Shown: positions 12,363 through 25,200 of the stretch, piece after piece
Layout of the letters: every line of letters starts with the position of its first letter
How positions within the stretch are numbered: position 1 is the stretch's first letter
Assembly: GCA_021186555.1 (NCBI GenBank)
Contig: JAJKFL010000427.1
Coordinates: 18,562,505 to 18,626,504, forward strand
Direction: 5' to 3'
From: Reticulitermes speratus
Lineage: Eukaryota > Arthropoda > Insecta > Blattodea > Rhinotermitidae
Length of the DNA: 64,000 nt
Program-made: the position numbers and the translations under genes
Notes under the pieces: generated by a model
The model's database searches: none
What the model was told of the DNA's origin: nothing
The model's input: the letters and a program-made list of their open reading frames with translations, nothing else

Positions 12363-12949
12363 ATTTAAGGAGTTAACACTTTCTTGTCCACAGTTGGAAG
12401 GCTTCTGATATAGTAATCTTCCTGTGCCGGTCCCCTCTGAAGCCTTCCACCACCAACTTCACAAGTGTACTGCCATATTATGATGTGATGCCAAGTATTA
12501 TATCTTAGCTTTTATATTCTTTGACATTATTTCTAGCAGTTCATATATATAGGAACAGCAGATGACAGTAGTATTATATTTTGCCATACCAAAGTGTCAG
12601 TAGCCTTAAGTTTTGCTCAAATTAAGTTGTAGTTTGTAGGTGTGAGGTTGGCAACTGAAAGCATGCAAAAGGATGGAAGTGGCATGTTGTTGAGTCATGT
12701 CACAAGTGAACCTGCTACACAAGTGCCTGTCCCTCCAACATGAGAACATTTGTGGTACAATCGAATATTTTCTGGACTGACTGCAAGATGACACTGCTGC
12801 TGTTAGCATGAACCACTACCAGTAGGTGCAGATAGATTATTTAGGTTGCTGAATCATTCCCTTTTTGGAATAATGCTGTAGCAGGTGTGGTTACTGAGTA
12901 ATGTCATTTTTACAAGTGTGTTATTTTCCAGTTGCAATTTTGGCATTCC
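12363..12949 (+). other. Probable 3' untranslated region
   Basis: Unassigned sequence downstream of the transporter stop. No canonical AATAAA occurs before the mariner relic; an ATTAAA lies near 12984. The mRNA end cannot be placed by eye. Confidence 0.3.
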
Positions 12950-12954
12950 TGGAA

Positions 12955-13650
12955 AGTGGTAGACTCGAAAAACAGTGTATCTTTATTAAATATTGCTGTA
13001 AACTGGGGGAAAAATAACACACAGAAGCTTTCAAAATGTTGAAAGTAGCTTTTGGAGAAGAGACAATGGGTAAAACGCAAGTTTTTGAGTGTTATTCCAA
13101 GTTAAGAAGTAGTGTGACAGTTGTTGAAAATGTTGAATGCTTGGGATGTTCATTGACGAGCAAAACAGATGAAAATATGGATCGAGTGCAGGAACTTGTC
13201 CTTTAAAACAGAAGAATCACCATCCATAAAGTTGCTGACATGGTGGGAATTTGATTTGGTCAGTTCAGGGCATTTTTAAAGACAAACGACCAGAAAAACA
13301 GGATTTGGGGGATTGATTTCTCCACCTCACAATGCACCTGCTCACTGTGCTTTGTCAGGATTTGAATTTCTGAATAAAAGCAAAATGACTGTCATTACAC
13401 TCGCTCCCTTCCCACAACATATACTTCTGTGTGATTTATTTTCCCTTAACTCAAGATGGCATTAAAGGCAAGGCGATTAATGATATCACCATGATTCAGG
13501 CAAAATCATGGGATGTGCTTGCCAAATTTTAACCAATGCACTTAACAAAATGCTTTGAATGAAGGTGTGGCTGCTGTGAAGGGGACAACACTGACTGGAA
13601 GGCGAGTGTTGTGGAAAAATGAATTCAGTCCAGAAACTGTTTGATTGCAT
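12955..13650 (+). pseudogene. Degenerate mariner-family transposase
   Basis: Translating across frameshifts and stops gives KLGKNNTEAFKMLKVAFGEE, then GKTQVFECYSKLRSS and TSKTDENMDRVQELV, the HTH and linker region of mariner transposases. After an internal deletion comes HNAPAHCALS...FLNKSKMTVI, equivalent to the HDNAPAH...EFLAKNKMTVI catalytic block. The remainder decays into stops. No clear TIRs were found. It lies about 600 bp beyond the transporter stop. Confidence 0.8.
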
Positions 13651-14099
13651 CACATGTTACTGAATGGTGTTGAAATCATCAGAAGTCATTTAGAACAAAT
13701 ATAGATTCAGAGTGTGATTATTAACTTAGCATTATATTGCTGCAAGAAGAATCAATACATTGTCTCTGTAATCGTGGATATCAACTCCTGACATAAGCCA
13801 TTAGTTACTTAAGCATAGCTTCTTCCATGTATCTCTGTTCTCCCATTCTTTCATCTTCTGTTTTCTTTCCTAATCATTGCTTCCTCTCTTGTTATTGGTC
13901 TTCCTTGTATAAGCCTGTATTTCATTCTTGTCTTCACTGATGCCTTGGAATTTTATTTCTTCCATTCTTACTTCATGATATTTTTCAGGTTTCACAACTG
14001 TGTCTTCCAGAGTTTATATGTTTAAATACATTCATGTGTTCTCAGTCATTTTCAGTACTCTCTTTCTCTGTCTCTGAAGGTTAGTCTTCCGAAATATCG
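13651..14099. other. Unassigned sequence
   Basis: No gene seen. The T/C-rich stretch 13800-14000 could be an antisense LINE tail (complement reads with an arginine/glutamate-rich bias) but is too decayed to assign. Confidence 0.3.
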
Positions 14100-14261
14100 T
14101 ACCATATATTTTAGTAGACGGGTACAAAGTTTTCAGAGGAACTCGCTGCCTCCATCTTCCTCTCTTCCACCCAGAAGACTGAGGCAGCAGGTTCGAACAA
14201 TGCTACCTCTCTACCAAACTACATGGCATCATATCGAAGCAGACTGTAATCCTTATATTGA
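14100..14261. repeat. Decayed inverted-repeat element, hammerhead-like family
   Basis: The layout is TAGTAGACGGGTAC, CTGCCTCCATCTTC, then GAAGACTGAGGCAGCAGG and CTACCAAACTACATGGCATC. This is the same order of blocks as the elements at 22990-23150, 47160-47310 and 55733-55910. Core ribozyme bases are mutated. Confidence 0.5.
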
Positions 14262-14471
14262 ATGAAACTAAATTAAACCAACTGATGCACAAATTGAGCC
14301 ACCTTTATTGTAGCGTCTTTATTATATGCCCCTACATATGTTTCGGACCTTGGTCCATCATCAGGGGGTCTTGTCCTTAAATACATATGTACATACGTAG
14401 GGGCATATAATAAAGACGCTACAATAAAGGTGGCTCAATTTGTGCGTCAGTTGGTTTAATTTAGTTTCATT
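14262..14471. repeat. Inverted-repeat element with hammerhead-like core
   Basis: Arms of about 70 bp run inward from ATGAAACTAAATTAAACCA on the left and its complement on the right, and contain ACAATAAAGGTGGCTCAA and GGGGCATATAATAAAG. The left arm carries a full hammerhead-like motif on the minus strand (14329-14368). Confidence 0.82.
14329..14368 (-). ncRNA. Hammerhead ribozyme-like motif H1
   Basis: On the minus strand: CCCC, CUGAUGA, U, GGACC-AA-GGUCC hairpin (stem II), GAAA, C-AUAU-G (stem III), UA, GGGG. The CCCC and GGGG pair as stem I, and A15.1-U16.1 and a permitted cleavage base A17 are present. The odd feature is one extra U between CUGAUGA and stem II. Activity is not shown; a palindromic stem III this short would favour dimeric folding. 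Confidence 0.6.
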
Positions 14472-17400
14472 TGATTCGTGAAGATGAAGGTGATAATAAT
14501 GTGAAACCTTATATTGACTGCTGTCAGAACCTCATATCTTTTCTGTGTTCTGGTTTCTGTTACAGTGTACATTCAGAACTTAATTTCCATGATTAACTCT
14601 CCCTTTGCTTATGCAGGGGAAAGTTGGGTAAGAGTTTATACTGTCATGTGTGCACAGGCAGCGGCTTTCCTCTCATTTAAACAATGGCGTCTCTATTAGT
14701 GTTATCATTCTGAGTAAGATACAAAGAAACATATTCGTAGGCCTGTGGCTCAAAAAGTGCTGTCATTTTTATGACAGTTTTATGTGCATTTTCACTGTAA
14801 TAACTTCAAGGGTGTGGCATTGATTACATTGCTTTTAACACATGAGATGGAGGCAGCATGTTTGGTGACTGTATCAAACAGCACAGTGTGACACCTCAGA
14901 AAGGCATGAACCTCACAGTTTTATATTTACTTCCACAGTGGCCCATGTGGTAGATCAGGTTTTCTCAAAACTTTTTTGGCCATGTACCCCTATGGGCTGA
15001 ATCATTTTAAGTATTCCCTTATAAGATAACACTATGATTATTGCCAAAAAACAGGTTTACTTAAAAATAAACATTTTTATATATAACCCTTTGGGGATGA
15101 AATGTGCCTGTTTTCCATGACATAATAAGACAGCCATTGGCTCAGCTGAAAAAGGCCACAATTTGAGGTTATAATTTATACACAGTTTTTCATAATTTTT
15201 TGTCTTAATTAAACTGAGAGGTGAAAATAAGGAGTTGCACATATCTCTGGCCTAGGTGATGAGGTTGCAGCTTACCGTTGTATATGCACTCAATATCTGT
15301 AGAGACAAAATATGTACGTACATAATGAAGATACATTAATGAAATATACCAGTACTGGATAATATCTAAATGAGTCTCATTTTGAACATTTGGTGTCACA
15401 ATGTCAGCCATTACATACATTTTCTCACACGCCTCCTGACACCTTTAAAAGTTCCGCAGTATATGCACTGTGGAAACCAAGTGATGAACAGTGCAACTGA
15501 AATTTTCGATACAGAATGCTTAAGGTGTTCACATCCAATGCACTTTGCTGAGTATTATGTGCGACAGTAAAATAAACAAGGTACAGAAGTACTTTTAAGA
15601 GTGAACATCTGCTTTTAAATAATCATATACCTCTGTCTCCCATCCCCCCCCCTCTCTCTCTCTCTCTCTCTCACCCCTTCTATGTCTGTCTCTGTTATGA
15701 ACTTCTTTCTGTCAGCTCTCCTGTACATCATGTCATAGTCATTTTATTGAAAAATGTAGTGTTCATAACTGGACAGATTTTAAATGTGGTTTGAAATATG
15801 TGAATATTTTATTAGAAATGTCATAGTGAATTTGATATATTTGTGTGGTAAGTCAAGTGTGTGTGTATGTGTGTGCGTGTGTTGAAGTACAATTGCATTC
15901 CATAACGGAGTGAAAACAGCTATGTATTACTTTTATCTGACAGAAATATATGTATTTATTGACGGACTGTTAACCGAAGGACTTTGTCAGAGTTCAGAAC
16001 AAAAAGTGCTGTTGCTTTGACTTTTATTACACTGTGATATTCGGAAGTTATATATTGAGAGGCCATCTAATTATGGACAGGTTGGGTGCATATGTCTGCT
16101 CAGAACTTGATTTTGTACAGACACAATCTTCTGAATGATGGTTATATTCTCAATCCAGACTGCAGTCATCAATTTTGACTTATAATTAGGCTGAAACATA
16201 ATTACAAGTAATTCGTAGCGAATAATTGTACAAAGCAGTATAAAATATGAAGCTTATAGAATAACTGAACATGGATGCAGTCAAGAAGAAATCGGTGCAC
16301 TGTAAATGGCGTTAGACACTCAGAATAACTTCTTGACCATTAGCGTGTCAGAAGACTAAACAGTGGATGAACTTTAATAAAGAGACTAATGGACAAGTAC
16401 AATAGCAAAAGAAAAACCAGTCACTTGTTGATGGAACTTAATGACTAGAAGAATATGATTTGAATTGGGTACAGTAATGAAATAAAGGACAAAAATAAGC
16501 AAAGTGACAGACTGTGCATTTGTATTGTTTACTTGCGTGGTGGTACTGCTTGTTCTTTATTGAGAGCCATATTTTATGAGAATACTTGAGTGTAATTAGT
16601 GGCCTTGTCATCCACATATACAGTAGATTTTCATTAACATTATGGTCTTCTGGGAAATTATAACCTTTACTTTGGTAAATAGGTACCAGCCCAAAAGGTG
16701 TTGCCACCCTCCAGACTGTAATATTAATATTCACTGCTGAGATAACCTCAGATCTGACACAGTATAGTTTTGTGTCTCAGTTCACCATTCACAGGAGTTC
16801 AATGAGCCATTGCGTCACAGAACATAGTGTGTTTTGTTTCTATGCCATGAGTATGTGATGGATTACTCATATAATCTGGTGCTTGTATGACCAGATTATT
16901 AAAATATTAAATGTTATTGTCATGATAGGCTGATTGTAACTTAAGAGCAGTTGTATTTGCATTGAAAATATGCAGTGCACAGCACGTGAACGTTAATGTT
17001 GGTAACATTCTTGCATGTATGGAGGTCAGCAAGTTGGATGTTATATCTTGGGGATATACTTTGTGTGTTGTGTTACACACCATCTAGCCATTTCATTGTG
17101 GTCTTCATAGTTTCCCTTAACTGCTCAGGGATTAAATCCCTCTCCGATAACTGAAAGAAGATGTATGTATTTAGGTATGTGTTTCATTCAGCAATAGCTT
17201 CTGTGTGTACTGTACAGATTTACGGCTCCTTAGTTGTGTTTTGGACTGTTGTTGATGGTTTATGTAAAAAGTGGTTTTATTGAAAAGTAATTTTCGGGTG
17301 TGATTCTTGGCACTTTCACAACTAACAGCTGCAGCAATACTCTTGTTAGCTTAATCATGTCCATCTGCATGTAGTAACTGGAGAACTGCAGAATGGATTT

Positions 17401-18790
17401 TCATGAAATTTGATTAACATTCAGGTTTGGGTTAAAATCAGGGAACAATAATGATCAATTTATGTATCTACATGTCTTAGTTTTGATCTCAAACATAACT
17501 TGATGAATATTTATAGGAACAAAAATATGTGTGTGGAGAAAAATGAAACACATTCAGTGCCCAGTGATCTGTAAATTCAATGGTTTTCAAGACAGACAAA
17601 TGGGAAAGAATGTGCCAGAATGATGTCAGTTGTACATTTCATGACTTGTAGTATTCCTGACTGCAGTCTGTGGCATTGATCTCATTTTGCTTGCCAGTGT
17701 GTACACAACTGTCTGATCTGTTTCACAGCATTTTCTAGTACACTAGATGTTCTGGCCCTTCCCAAAACGCTACTATTTTCTGTGCACTGATAATAATGAA
17801 CCACAGATTGCTGTATGATCTGATGGAATTTACAGCTCTTATATTTACATTGCACCATCACAGACACTTCGATTTCAGCAAACTACAGAACATCCTGATT
17901 TTGCTAATACAGTAGATTCTTGAATTAGGATTACTTTATCATTAACGTGAATGGCGACATTGTAGTTTACCATAGCTTGATGTTGAACAGGTGCCTGGGT
18001 TTTTTCCTGTGTCATGATGTTCTTACCAATTTTTGTGGCACACCAAGCACCTTATCTAATGGGAGGATTTTTTTCTAGGAGTTCAGTAATCTGGTATTGG
18101 AGCTGATTTATCACCTTCATTTAGCACAGGTGTAAAATGTGTGGATGTTTACTTACGTGTCCTGTATATGATCTTTTGAGTGTGCTTTGGCACAAGGGGA
18201 TCTTCCTGTGGGTAGATCTGATGTTAATTGTCAGCCAGGTAGTCAGTCAGTCATGTTTGTTGGTATTTGCAGATGGAAGATTTGCAGAGTACATTACACT
18301 GTTAAATACAGGATACCATGAAACCATGGAAACAAATTTCATGGATTTGCTCCCTCTGCATCTCCCTTGAGAACCTGCATCCACCAAACTTTCTTGCGTT
18401 TACTTCATGTATTCTCACCATTCCATTTACATGATTGTTGGTAGTGATAATGTACTGGTGACTGGCACTTTGGAATTATTGACATACAGCAGTTGGGACT
18501 GAATAGCAGTACGGTAGTTGGCAACAAGTAGGGATCCTTGTGTAGTGTCGTGTCAACTATCCTTTGACTTCATTCTGTGGCCTCGGTGCAGTAATATTCT
18601 TTTAATTCTATGAATTTCTGACAAACAAAGGGAAACTTTATTAAAAAATGTTTCCCTTAATTGGTAATGCCATTTTTGTGTATGTCTATTGTATTGCTGA
18701 TTATCAGGTTGTTTCTTTATTACTCACCTACTTCTGAATTCGCACACCATTTATTGCGGTATTGCACTGTTGGGGTTAAACAGTAAAGAT
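14472..18790. other. Long intergenic stretch, no gene recognised
   Basis: Only short, unconserved frames. It contains a (TC)n microsatellite near 15650-15673 and a (GT)n tract near 15857-15883. A sequence near 16670-16720 resembles part of the inverted-repeat family (AATAGGTACCAGCC) but is incomplete. Confidence 0.5.
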
Positions 18791-18794
18791 CAGT

Positions 18795-18960
18795 TACAGC
18801 TGAGATTACAGTCTTTTGATATATTAAGCCATTTCATTTAGTAAATAGGTACTGACATGTCAGTGGAACCTGCTAACCTCTATCTTCATGGCAGATTGAC
18901 GCATGAAACATTGGTACTTATCTACTAAACAACATTGCATCACATCCTGAAGGCCATACT
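18795..18960. repeat. Decayed inverted-repeat element, hammerhead-like family
   Basis: Left block AGTAAATAGGTACTGACA and right block TTGGTACTTATCTACTAAAC are inverted, with a central TCTATCTTCATGGCAG. The order matches better-preserved relatives. No intact catalytic core. Confidence 0.5.
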
Positions 18961-19917
18961 TGAGTACTCACTGCCATGACAGCCTTGTATGTCATACAGT
19001 TACACCTAGTCACTGTTTGGTGCATACCTGAGACTAAACTTGCTAATCCAAAATAGTTGTCCCTTTATACACCATCTAGGCAATCCGAAACAAATTTTAA
19101 ATTCTTTAAATCTTGTCAGAGTTACTGGTTATTCCAAATTATTTGGAACCTTATATTGCTAACATATTCTTTCATGAAGTTGTATTGGGCGAATTTGTCA
19201 TATAATCTGTGCTATTGAAAACTGTGTGTAGAAATGATGCTGCATTACAATTGGGTCTATCCAGTAATTTATTTTATTTTATCATAGTTTGATGTATTAC
19301 ATCTTGAACAAGGCATTTCCTTGTTTAAATTACATGAACAATTGACAGATTTAAAACTATAATTTGATACATGTATTTAGTACATGTAGCACTTTATTTA
19401 CTGCAATATTGGTATTGCTTTTGTAAAATAAGTGTAATAAAGTTACCAAGAAACATTTTTCTGTTGATTTTACAGACATCATCTGTCACCATTCCCTCTT
19501 TCCTGTGCACTATCCAGCAATTATGTATCTTTGCCTTCCCAAAGCTCTTCCTTCTAAATTTCTTCCCATTTCTGTGTGCTTTCTTAACTGGTTCCCATCC
19601 CGATATCAGTATTTCTTGAGAGATTTCATTATTTAAATGTTCAGAATCGGTGTATCAGATTGTGTCTTCATCCATCCTCAGAACAATTCAATATCATCTT
19701 ACTGTGTTATTCATTCATCTTTCAAGTTATTTGTCTTGAAATTCTGTGTTCTTGTGTCGTATTCTGTATGTCATAGTTTTTTCTTTATACTCATCAGAGA
19801 CTTATCTCTGCCACTCTAGAGTACTAATATCTGCCTTGGCCATGTCCACTTTGCCATTCGATACATTAATATGAGCATGTAGATACTGTCATTACACAAT
19901 TTACAGGACCTTCACGT
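18961..19917. other. Intergenic sequence, no gene recognised
   Basis: AT-rich with short frames lacking family motifs. Nothing supportable beyond that. Confidence 0.4.
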
Positions 19918-20440
19918 CACACATATCTCGTTTGGCGCAATTTCGCTTTAACGCTACTTGAAAATGTACACCATTTTTCGAATTTACATGATAATTTTCG
20001 CTTTAATGCGATTTGGCATAGACGATCCGTGGCGGCACTTATCTTCTGTAGGAGGCTAGCAGAAAGTGACATCACTGTCACGCGATCAGTCACGTGTATG
20101 GATTGATTATGTTGGTGATATAATCACGCGGGTCATTTAGATTTCTCTTCAGAACTTTTCTTAGCAACGTGAGTGAGAAACGTAAATCTACCTAGTGCAG
20201 TCCTAGTGAAAATTCGGCGAAAGACAATCAGTATTGAAAAGAAATAACACGTAATAAGCCGACTTGAAAAAGATGAACGAATTGTTGACAAAGCCGTAAT
20301 GTTAGACTCGCTCATAGTAGCGTACATACAATTCGTGATAATGCTGATAGAATTAAAGAAAGCGCTACTATAAAAATGTCAGTTCTCTCTTTCTATATGT
20401 TTACTTAAAATGTGACACAGTTGTGGCAATAATATTGCTC
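19918..20440 (+). pseudogene. Second Tigger/pogo relic: N-terminal helix-turn-helix region
   Basis: From about 20169 the plus strand reads SEKRKST, stop, then SPSENSAK, ISIEKK, stop, VISRLEKDERIVDKAVM, and after a frameshift RLAHSSVHTIRDNADRIKES. This is the CENP-B-like HTH of Tigger transposases with two stops and at least two frame changes. The preceding TTCGCTTTAACGC and TTCGCTTTAATGCG subterminal repeats suggest the 5' end of the element. The DDE half is absent. Confidence 0.75.
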
Positions 20441-21156
20441 CGATATTATGTTTTAGGTTTTGATTTGTTTTCAATCAGTGTGTCAGATAATTATCGCATT
20501 TACTTCTGCATCCGATACTGTGGATAATTTAACGGAATTGGGGGGGTTAAAATTAGGAGAAGAACAGTGCCGTGTTGGCACCATGGAAACATAACCAAGA
20601 AAGAGGTTGATCGTTTTACACAGGCGGAACTGAGCTTTTCTATGTAACTGCCTAGGGTTTGATTCCAGAGGTTTTGAAAGGCTGTAAATGTGTGGAATCC
20701 TTCTTTCAACGGTTTTATAGTTTTAGATTTTTTGCTGTGAAGTTGAGTCTTTGAGAAGAGTCCTATTTGACGTTATTAAGACATCGCTTTTAACTACACA
20801 CCATCTCTTAAGTGTCCCGAGATCAATTTGACCCATTTAATATATTAAGGTGCAACTCTGGCACCACAGTGAGGAAGAATGGAGAATTGTGGGGGAAGGG
20901 CTGAATGCCATATGAGGCAAAATTGTCATGGTGGTTAGAAGTACATAAAGTTAAGTACACATATGTACAAAGTGATGATAGATGACACGCTGTATAGGGG
21001 CCCACGATCACAGTCCTAGTATTAATATAGAGGAAACTATAAAAGTACAGATACAGTATTTCTGTTGCATGGAAGTGAAGATGTTGAAGTGGATTATAGA
21101 GGATTTTCAAATAAGTGGTGCAAGGCCAGTACTGGTAACAAATACATGGAAAATCA

Positions 21157-21367
21157 ATTAGCAGTATTATAACCAACAAATGCATTTTTTTAATTTCTGT
21201 TACACTTTTACCCTACATATGTTTCGGCTGTGGTCCAGCCATCATCAGGGTACACTAGTAGGTTCACTTCACTGGCACAGGTTCATTTGGTATTAGCCGA
21301 AACATATGTAGGGTAAAAGTGTAACAGAAATACAAAAAGTGCATTTGTTGGTTATAATACTGCTAAC
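21157..21367. repeat. Inverted-repeat element with hammerhead-like core
   Basis: Arms of about 75 bp share TTAGCAGTATTATAACCAAC, then TTCTGTTACACTTTTACCC and CATATGTTTCGGCT. The left arm holds the core H2 (minus strand); the right arm keeps only the GCCGAAACATATGTAGGG half. It lies just past the probable 3' end of the sulfotransferase gene. Confidence 0.85.
21211..21250 (-). ncRNA. Hammerhead ribozyme-like motif H2
   Basis: Minus strand: CC, CUGAUGA, U, GGCUG-GACCA-CAGCC, GAAA, C-AUAU-G, UA, GGGU. Stem II is five perfect pairs. Stem I is weak (two pairs), so the monomer may be inactive. Confidence 0.5.
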
Positions 21368-21435
21368 TGAATAAAAATGCACGGTGAAAATAACATGAAA
21401 ATGGAAAATCAGTAACAGCATTGTCATCAAGAAAT

Positions 21436-21441
21436 TTTATT
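21436..21441 (-). terminator. Candidate poly(A) signal of sulfotransferase gene
   Basis: AATAAA on the minus strand about 275 bp after the stop codon at 21715, the first canonical signal downstream that I noticed. Supported by position only. Confidence 0.35.
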
Positions 21442-21714
21442 ATCTCCATGTAGGTACAGGAACTGTTGGTTACTTTTCTTTGGTCAACAGAAATAGTCAT
21501 ATGATTTTTGTAATAAATAAGCAGTTGACGTCATTCCAGTAGGGTAAAAAGTTTTTACAAAAAATCTGGGAAAAGAATTGGAAGCAGGAGTACTACCCAC
21601 TTGACCGTGATGTTATACATTTTAAGAAACAAAAACTATGGGTTTTGTCATCCTTAATGCTATTTCCACATCCCTCTGATACACACATTATCCACTAACA
21701 ATAATCTAATTGTC

Positions 21715-22051
21715 TCACTCCCCTGAAGCATACTTTAAGTAATCATCAACTTTATAGTCAAATAATTCAAAGTCTAGTTGATATTTTTCGTACAGTCTCT
21801 TCACTTCCTGTTTTGTTAACTGTGAGAAGTAACGTTTTGATGTTTCCTCCCTCTCCTTGCTGTAAGTCTTGTGCCTCCATGTGGGACGTATCAGCCCCTG
21901 AAGCCCAGCAGCCCGTATCACATACACCTGATCTCTCAGCATTGTCTCCACCTTAACAATGATGTCATAGTTGATCAGACAGGGCGTGCAAAACAAGTAG
22001 AAGGGAATCCAGTGGTCATCTGAGTATACGACGTCCAGATCAATGAGGTAC
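21715..22051 (-). CDS. Sulfotransferase exon 5 (stop codon)
   Basis: The acceptor TTGCTTCCAG ends just above 22051. The exon encodes YLIDLDVVYSDDHW, PFYLFCTPCLINYDIIVKVE, and the C-terminus QLDFELFDYKVDDYLKYAS. TGA is at 21717-21715. The arginine codon at the 5' border is split with exon 4. Confidence 0.9.
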
Positions 22052-22240
22052 CTGGAAGCAAAGTGAGAAATATTATGGCCATTGTCATGTTATTTGGTAA
22101 ACTTTACTTATTTGGTAAAGTCGTCCCTGTGCTCTAGGATTATGCAGGTATAGCTCCATGAATTCTTAATTTGGACACCAGGTACAGGTCAGTGCCCCAG
22201 CCACTTTAAACCTGGGGAACCTGGAAATATGTAATGGAGA

Positions 22241-22276
<36 letters not shown>

Positions 22277-25200
22277 TCATCATCATTAAGCCGGTGAAAG
22301 AGTCCCCGGTAGCTATTGGATACGAGGTTTGGTGAACCCCACAGCTGGTCTAGGCTGTTTGGGGAAGAGAAATGTACTCTACCTTTGCTGGCAATCGAAC
22401 CATGATTTCTCGGTTATCTATCCCGTAGCCAAGTTACTGAGCTGACTGAACTATTCCAATTCCTCTCATTTGGTGAGGAGTACAGTTTATGAAACTCCGT
22501 ACTGAGTAGTTGTATGCGTCCTGTTACGTCCTGTCTTAGGTTCAAATATCCCAGCACCCTGTTCTCAAACTACCTCAAACTGTGTTCTCATAGGGCGTGT
22601 GTGACTAAGCCTGAGTTCTGTATAGAACATGTAAACTGGGCCGGGATGGTTGAGTCGGTATAGCGACTCGCTACGGGCTGGACGGTTCGGGGTTCGAACC
22701 CCGGTGGGGGGCGATGTTTTTCCATATGAGTCCAGACCGACAACAAGGCCCAGCCAGCCGCATGTACGAAAGGTACGTGGTCTTTCCCGTGGGTAAAGCG
22801 ACCGGGGCGTGGTGCTGACCACCCACCTTCATCTAGCGCTGAGGTTAAAGAGTAGAGCTGTACCTCTGCTCCCCCTCTTGTGTTTTCATGGCATGTTATA
22901 GGGTGAACTTTACCTCTTTTTATAGAACATGTAAAATTGCATGGGATTTTAGAGTATTGTGGTGGTGATTAATAAGAGTACAGTGTTACGATAAATGGCT
23001 CCGTGTAGTCGAGTAGATAAACGTTTCGGAGGAACCTGTTGCCACCATCTTCAGGGTAGACAAGTTGTCTACCCCGAAGATAGAGGCAGCACGTTTCTTC
23101 AAAACATTGGTACAATCAGATTACATGGTGTTATATCCCAGAAGACAGTACTTATGATAAAGTTGTAGGTCTGCGGAATTACAGTAAATTTGCTTTTGTC
23201 ATGTCTCAAGTAATGAGCATTTTATAGTTCCACAGAACTGTTTATACCTATTTAGCTTTATATAGTACCACTGTTGCTCTCATGACCTATACTGCTGTAG
23301 TAATAGTGGACATATTCCTCATTTTCAATCATTTTATTACTAAAATATTTTTTGTTCTTATAGGTTTTCCTCTGAATGTAATTTTTAAATTGGATAGGTA
23401 CTTTGTAACACGATTTATTTCACCTAGCAAACTCCTTGAATGTGGGTTCGAAGCCCGCGGGCTCGGGCAGCTGTGGGTCCCACAAGAACTGCCCGGGCTT
23501 CAGTAGCGACTGCGTGCGGGTTTTGTTGCCTCCTGGCCGATACTTTGCCACAATACGATTGCCATACTTGGCGTAGAAATGGGCCGTCCCGTGTTCTGTG
23601 CCAATCCTCCTGTTCTCCAGTTTGTCTCGGTATGCCGACAGCAGTCGTTCGAACGGATGTCTGACCACCAGCAGTTTCAAGGTGTTGAGGAATGCCTGTA
23701 AGTTCAGTAAGGTTAGTGTCATAACAAAATCTCCACGTTCAGTACTTTTAAGCCTTTTAAGTGTTAAGTTCATCTATATAAAAGGTAAAGTTCCTGCTGT
23801 CATTGCCAAGAAGGCATATAGGGGAAGCAGAGGTATAGCTCCGCCCAGTCTTAACATCTGCACTAGATGCAAGCGAGTGGTCAACTTCACGCTCGGCGCT
23901 TTACTTCCGGAAAAACCCCCCGCTGCCCATTGTAAAGGAGGCTGGGTGGGCCCTGAGCCGGTCTGGACGTTTTGTAGAAGAGAAAATCCTTGCCCCTGCC
24001 GGGATTCAAACCCGGATCATCCCACGTTTACTCTAATCTCTACACCGACTACGTTATCCTGGCTGCCAGTTTATCTGAATAATAACAAAATTTTACATTC
24101 TACGTGACAGCAACCTAATTACGTCTTCATTACAAAGCCTGACGAATTAATGCTGCTTGGGAAATGTCCCTCTCTTGGAACACATAAATCGGCTCTAGTG
24201 GGCGAAAATAGGTGATGCAAACACTGCCGTATGCACAGTGCTGCACAGCTTGCCCTCCTTATTCCGATTTTCTGCTTTCTTCGGGCTGGGGGACTGTGGA
24301 GACATTAAGTGACGATAGGTAACCAATGGTTTCCGGGCATTTCGTACACCCAGTACTTGTTCACGTGATCACGTCTTCAGGAACTCAGGATCCCTAGTGT
24401 GACGCACTCAGCATGTCCTGCGGACTCAAGGCGAGTTGTGTGCTACGGCGAAGCAGCTTGGCACAATTTTGCCGCCACTCTTACGAGCCACATCCTCAGT
24501 AAAATCGTTTTGCGACTCTTGTGATCCCAACTCATCAGCATTTGGAGAAACGACGGTCCAATGATCAATGTCCGCACTTTGTCATGACATCGCATTTCGG
24601 CTCTGACGGATCCGAACGCGGTCACATGTCGCGAATGGGCCATCTTAGCTTGACAACTCTTTATATTTGGAGTGACCCCAGTTTGCAACATACGAAACGC
24701 CTGAATTTGCGATTGTTTAGCTTGGGTATCCTAACGTTTTGACAAACTTGATTGCAGTATTTCAATCATTCTGTCATCTTGCACAAATCGGAACAGTGTA
24801 CCAACCGCACTGGGCATAAACCTGCATGTCGAGGGAAATCCTATGCATGCTTTGTACGCACAGGCACTACCCTGAAACCCCAGGAATGTGGGCCCAAAAA
24901 TTTATGTTTGGATACTACCAAGAAGCCGTGGCACAGAAACGTCGGGAAAAATGGTGGGGGTTATCCCGGTCTCCTAGTCAACTGGTAACTACTAAATACG
25001 TTTGATGGGTTATTCGCCATAGACGACGTGTTTCCTCTCCCCAATAGGTTTTCGTATGTATTCTAGCAAGGGCTGTCAGTTTGCGTTTCGCCTGAGTCTG
25101 TCATGCCCTACGTATTCCACGTCCCGGCTGTAGTTTGGAGTTCCCTCTTATCCTAGCAACGGGACTAGTTTTAGTCTTCTTAGAGCAGTGGTCGTTGCTG

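Noticed and set aside
22636-22720. Functional tRNA gene
   Set aside because: A and B boxes are present, but the cloverleaf does not close and the sequence continues into a SINE body with target duplications. Same reasoning for the other SINE heads.
24443-24691. 82-codon minus-strand frame
   Set aside because: Basic, but no recognisable transposase or host motif; inside a sulfotransferase intron.
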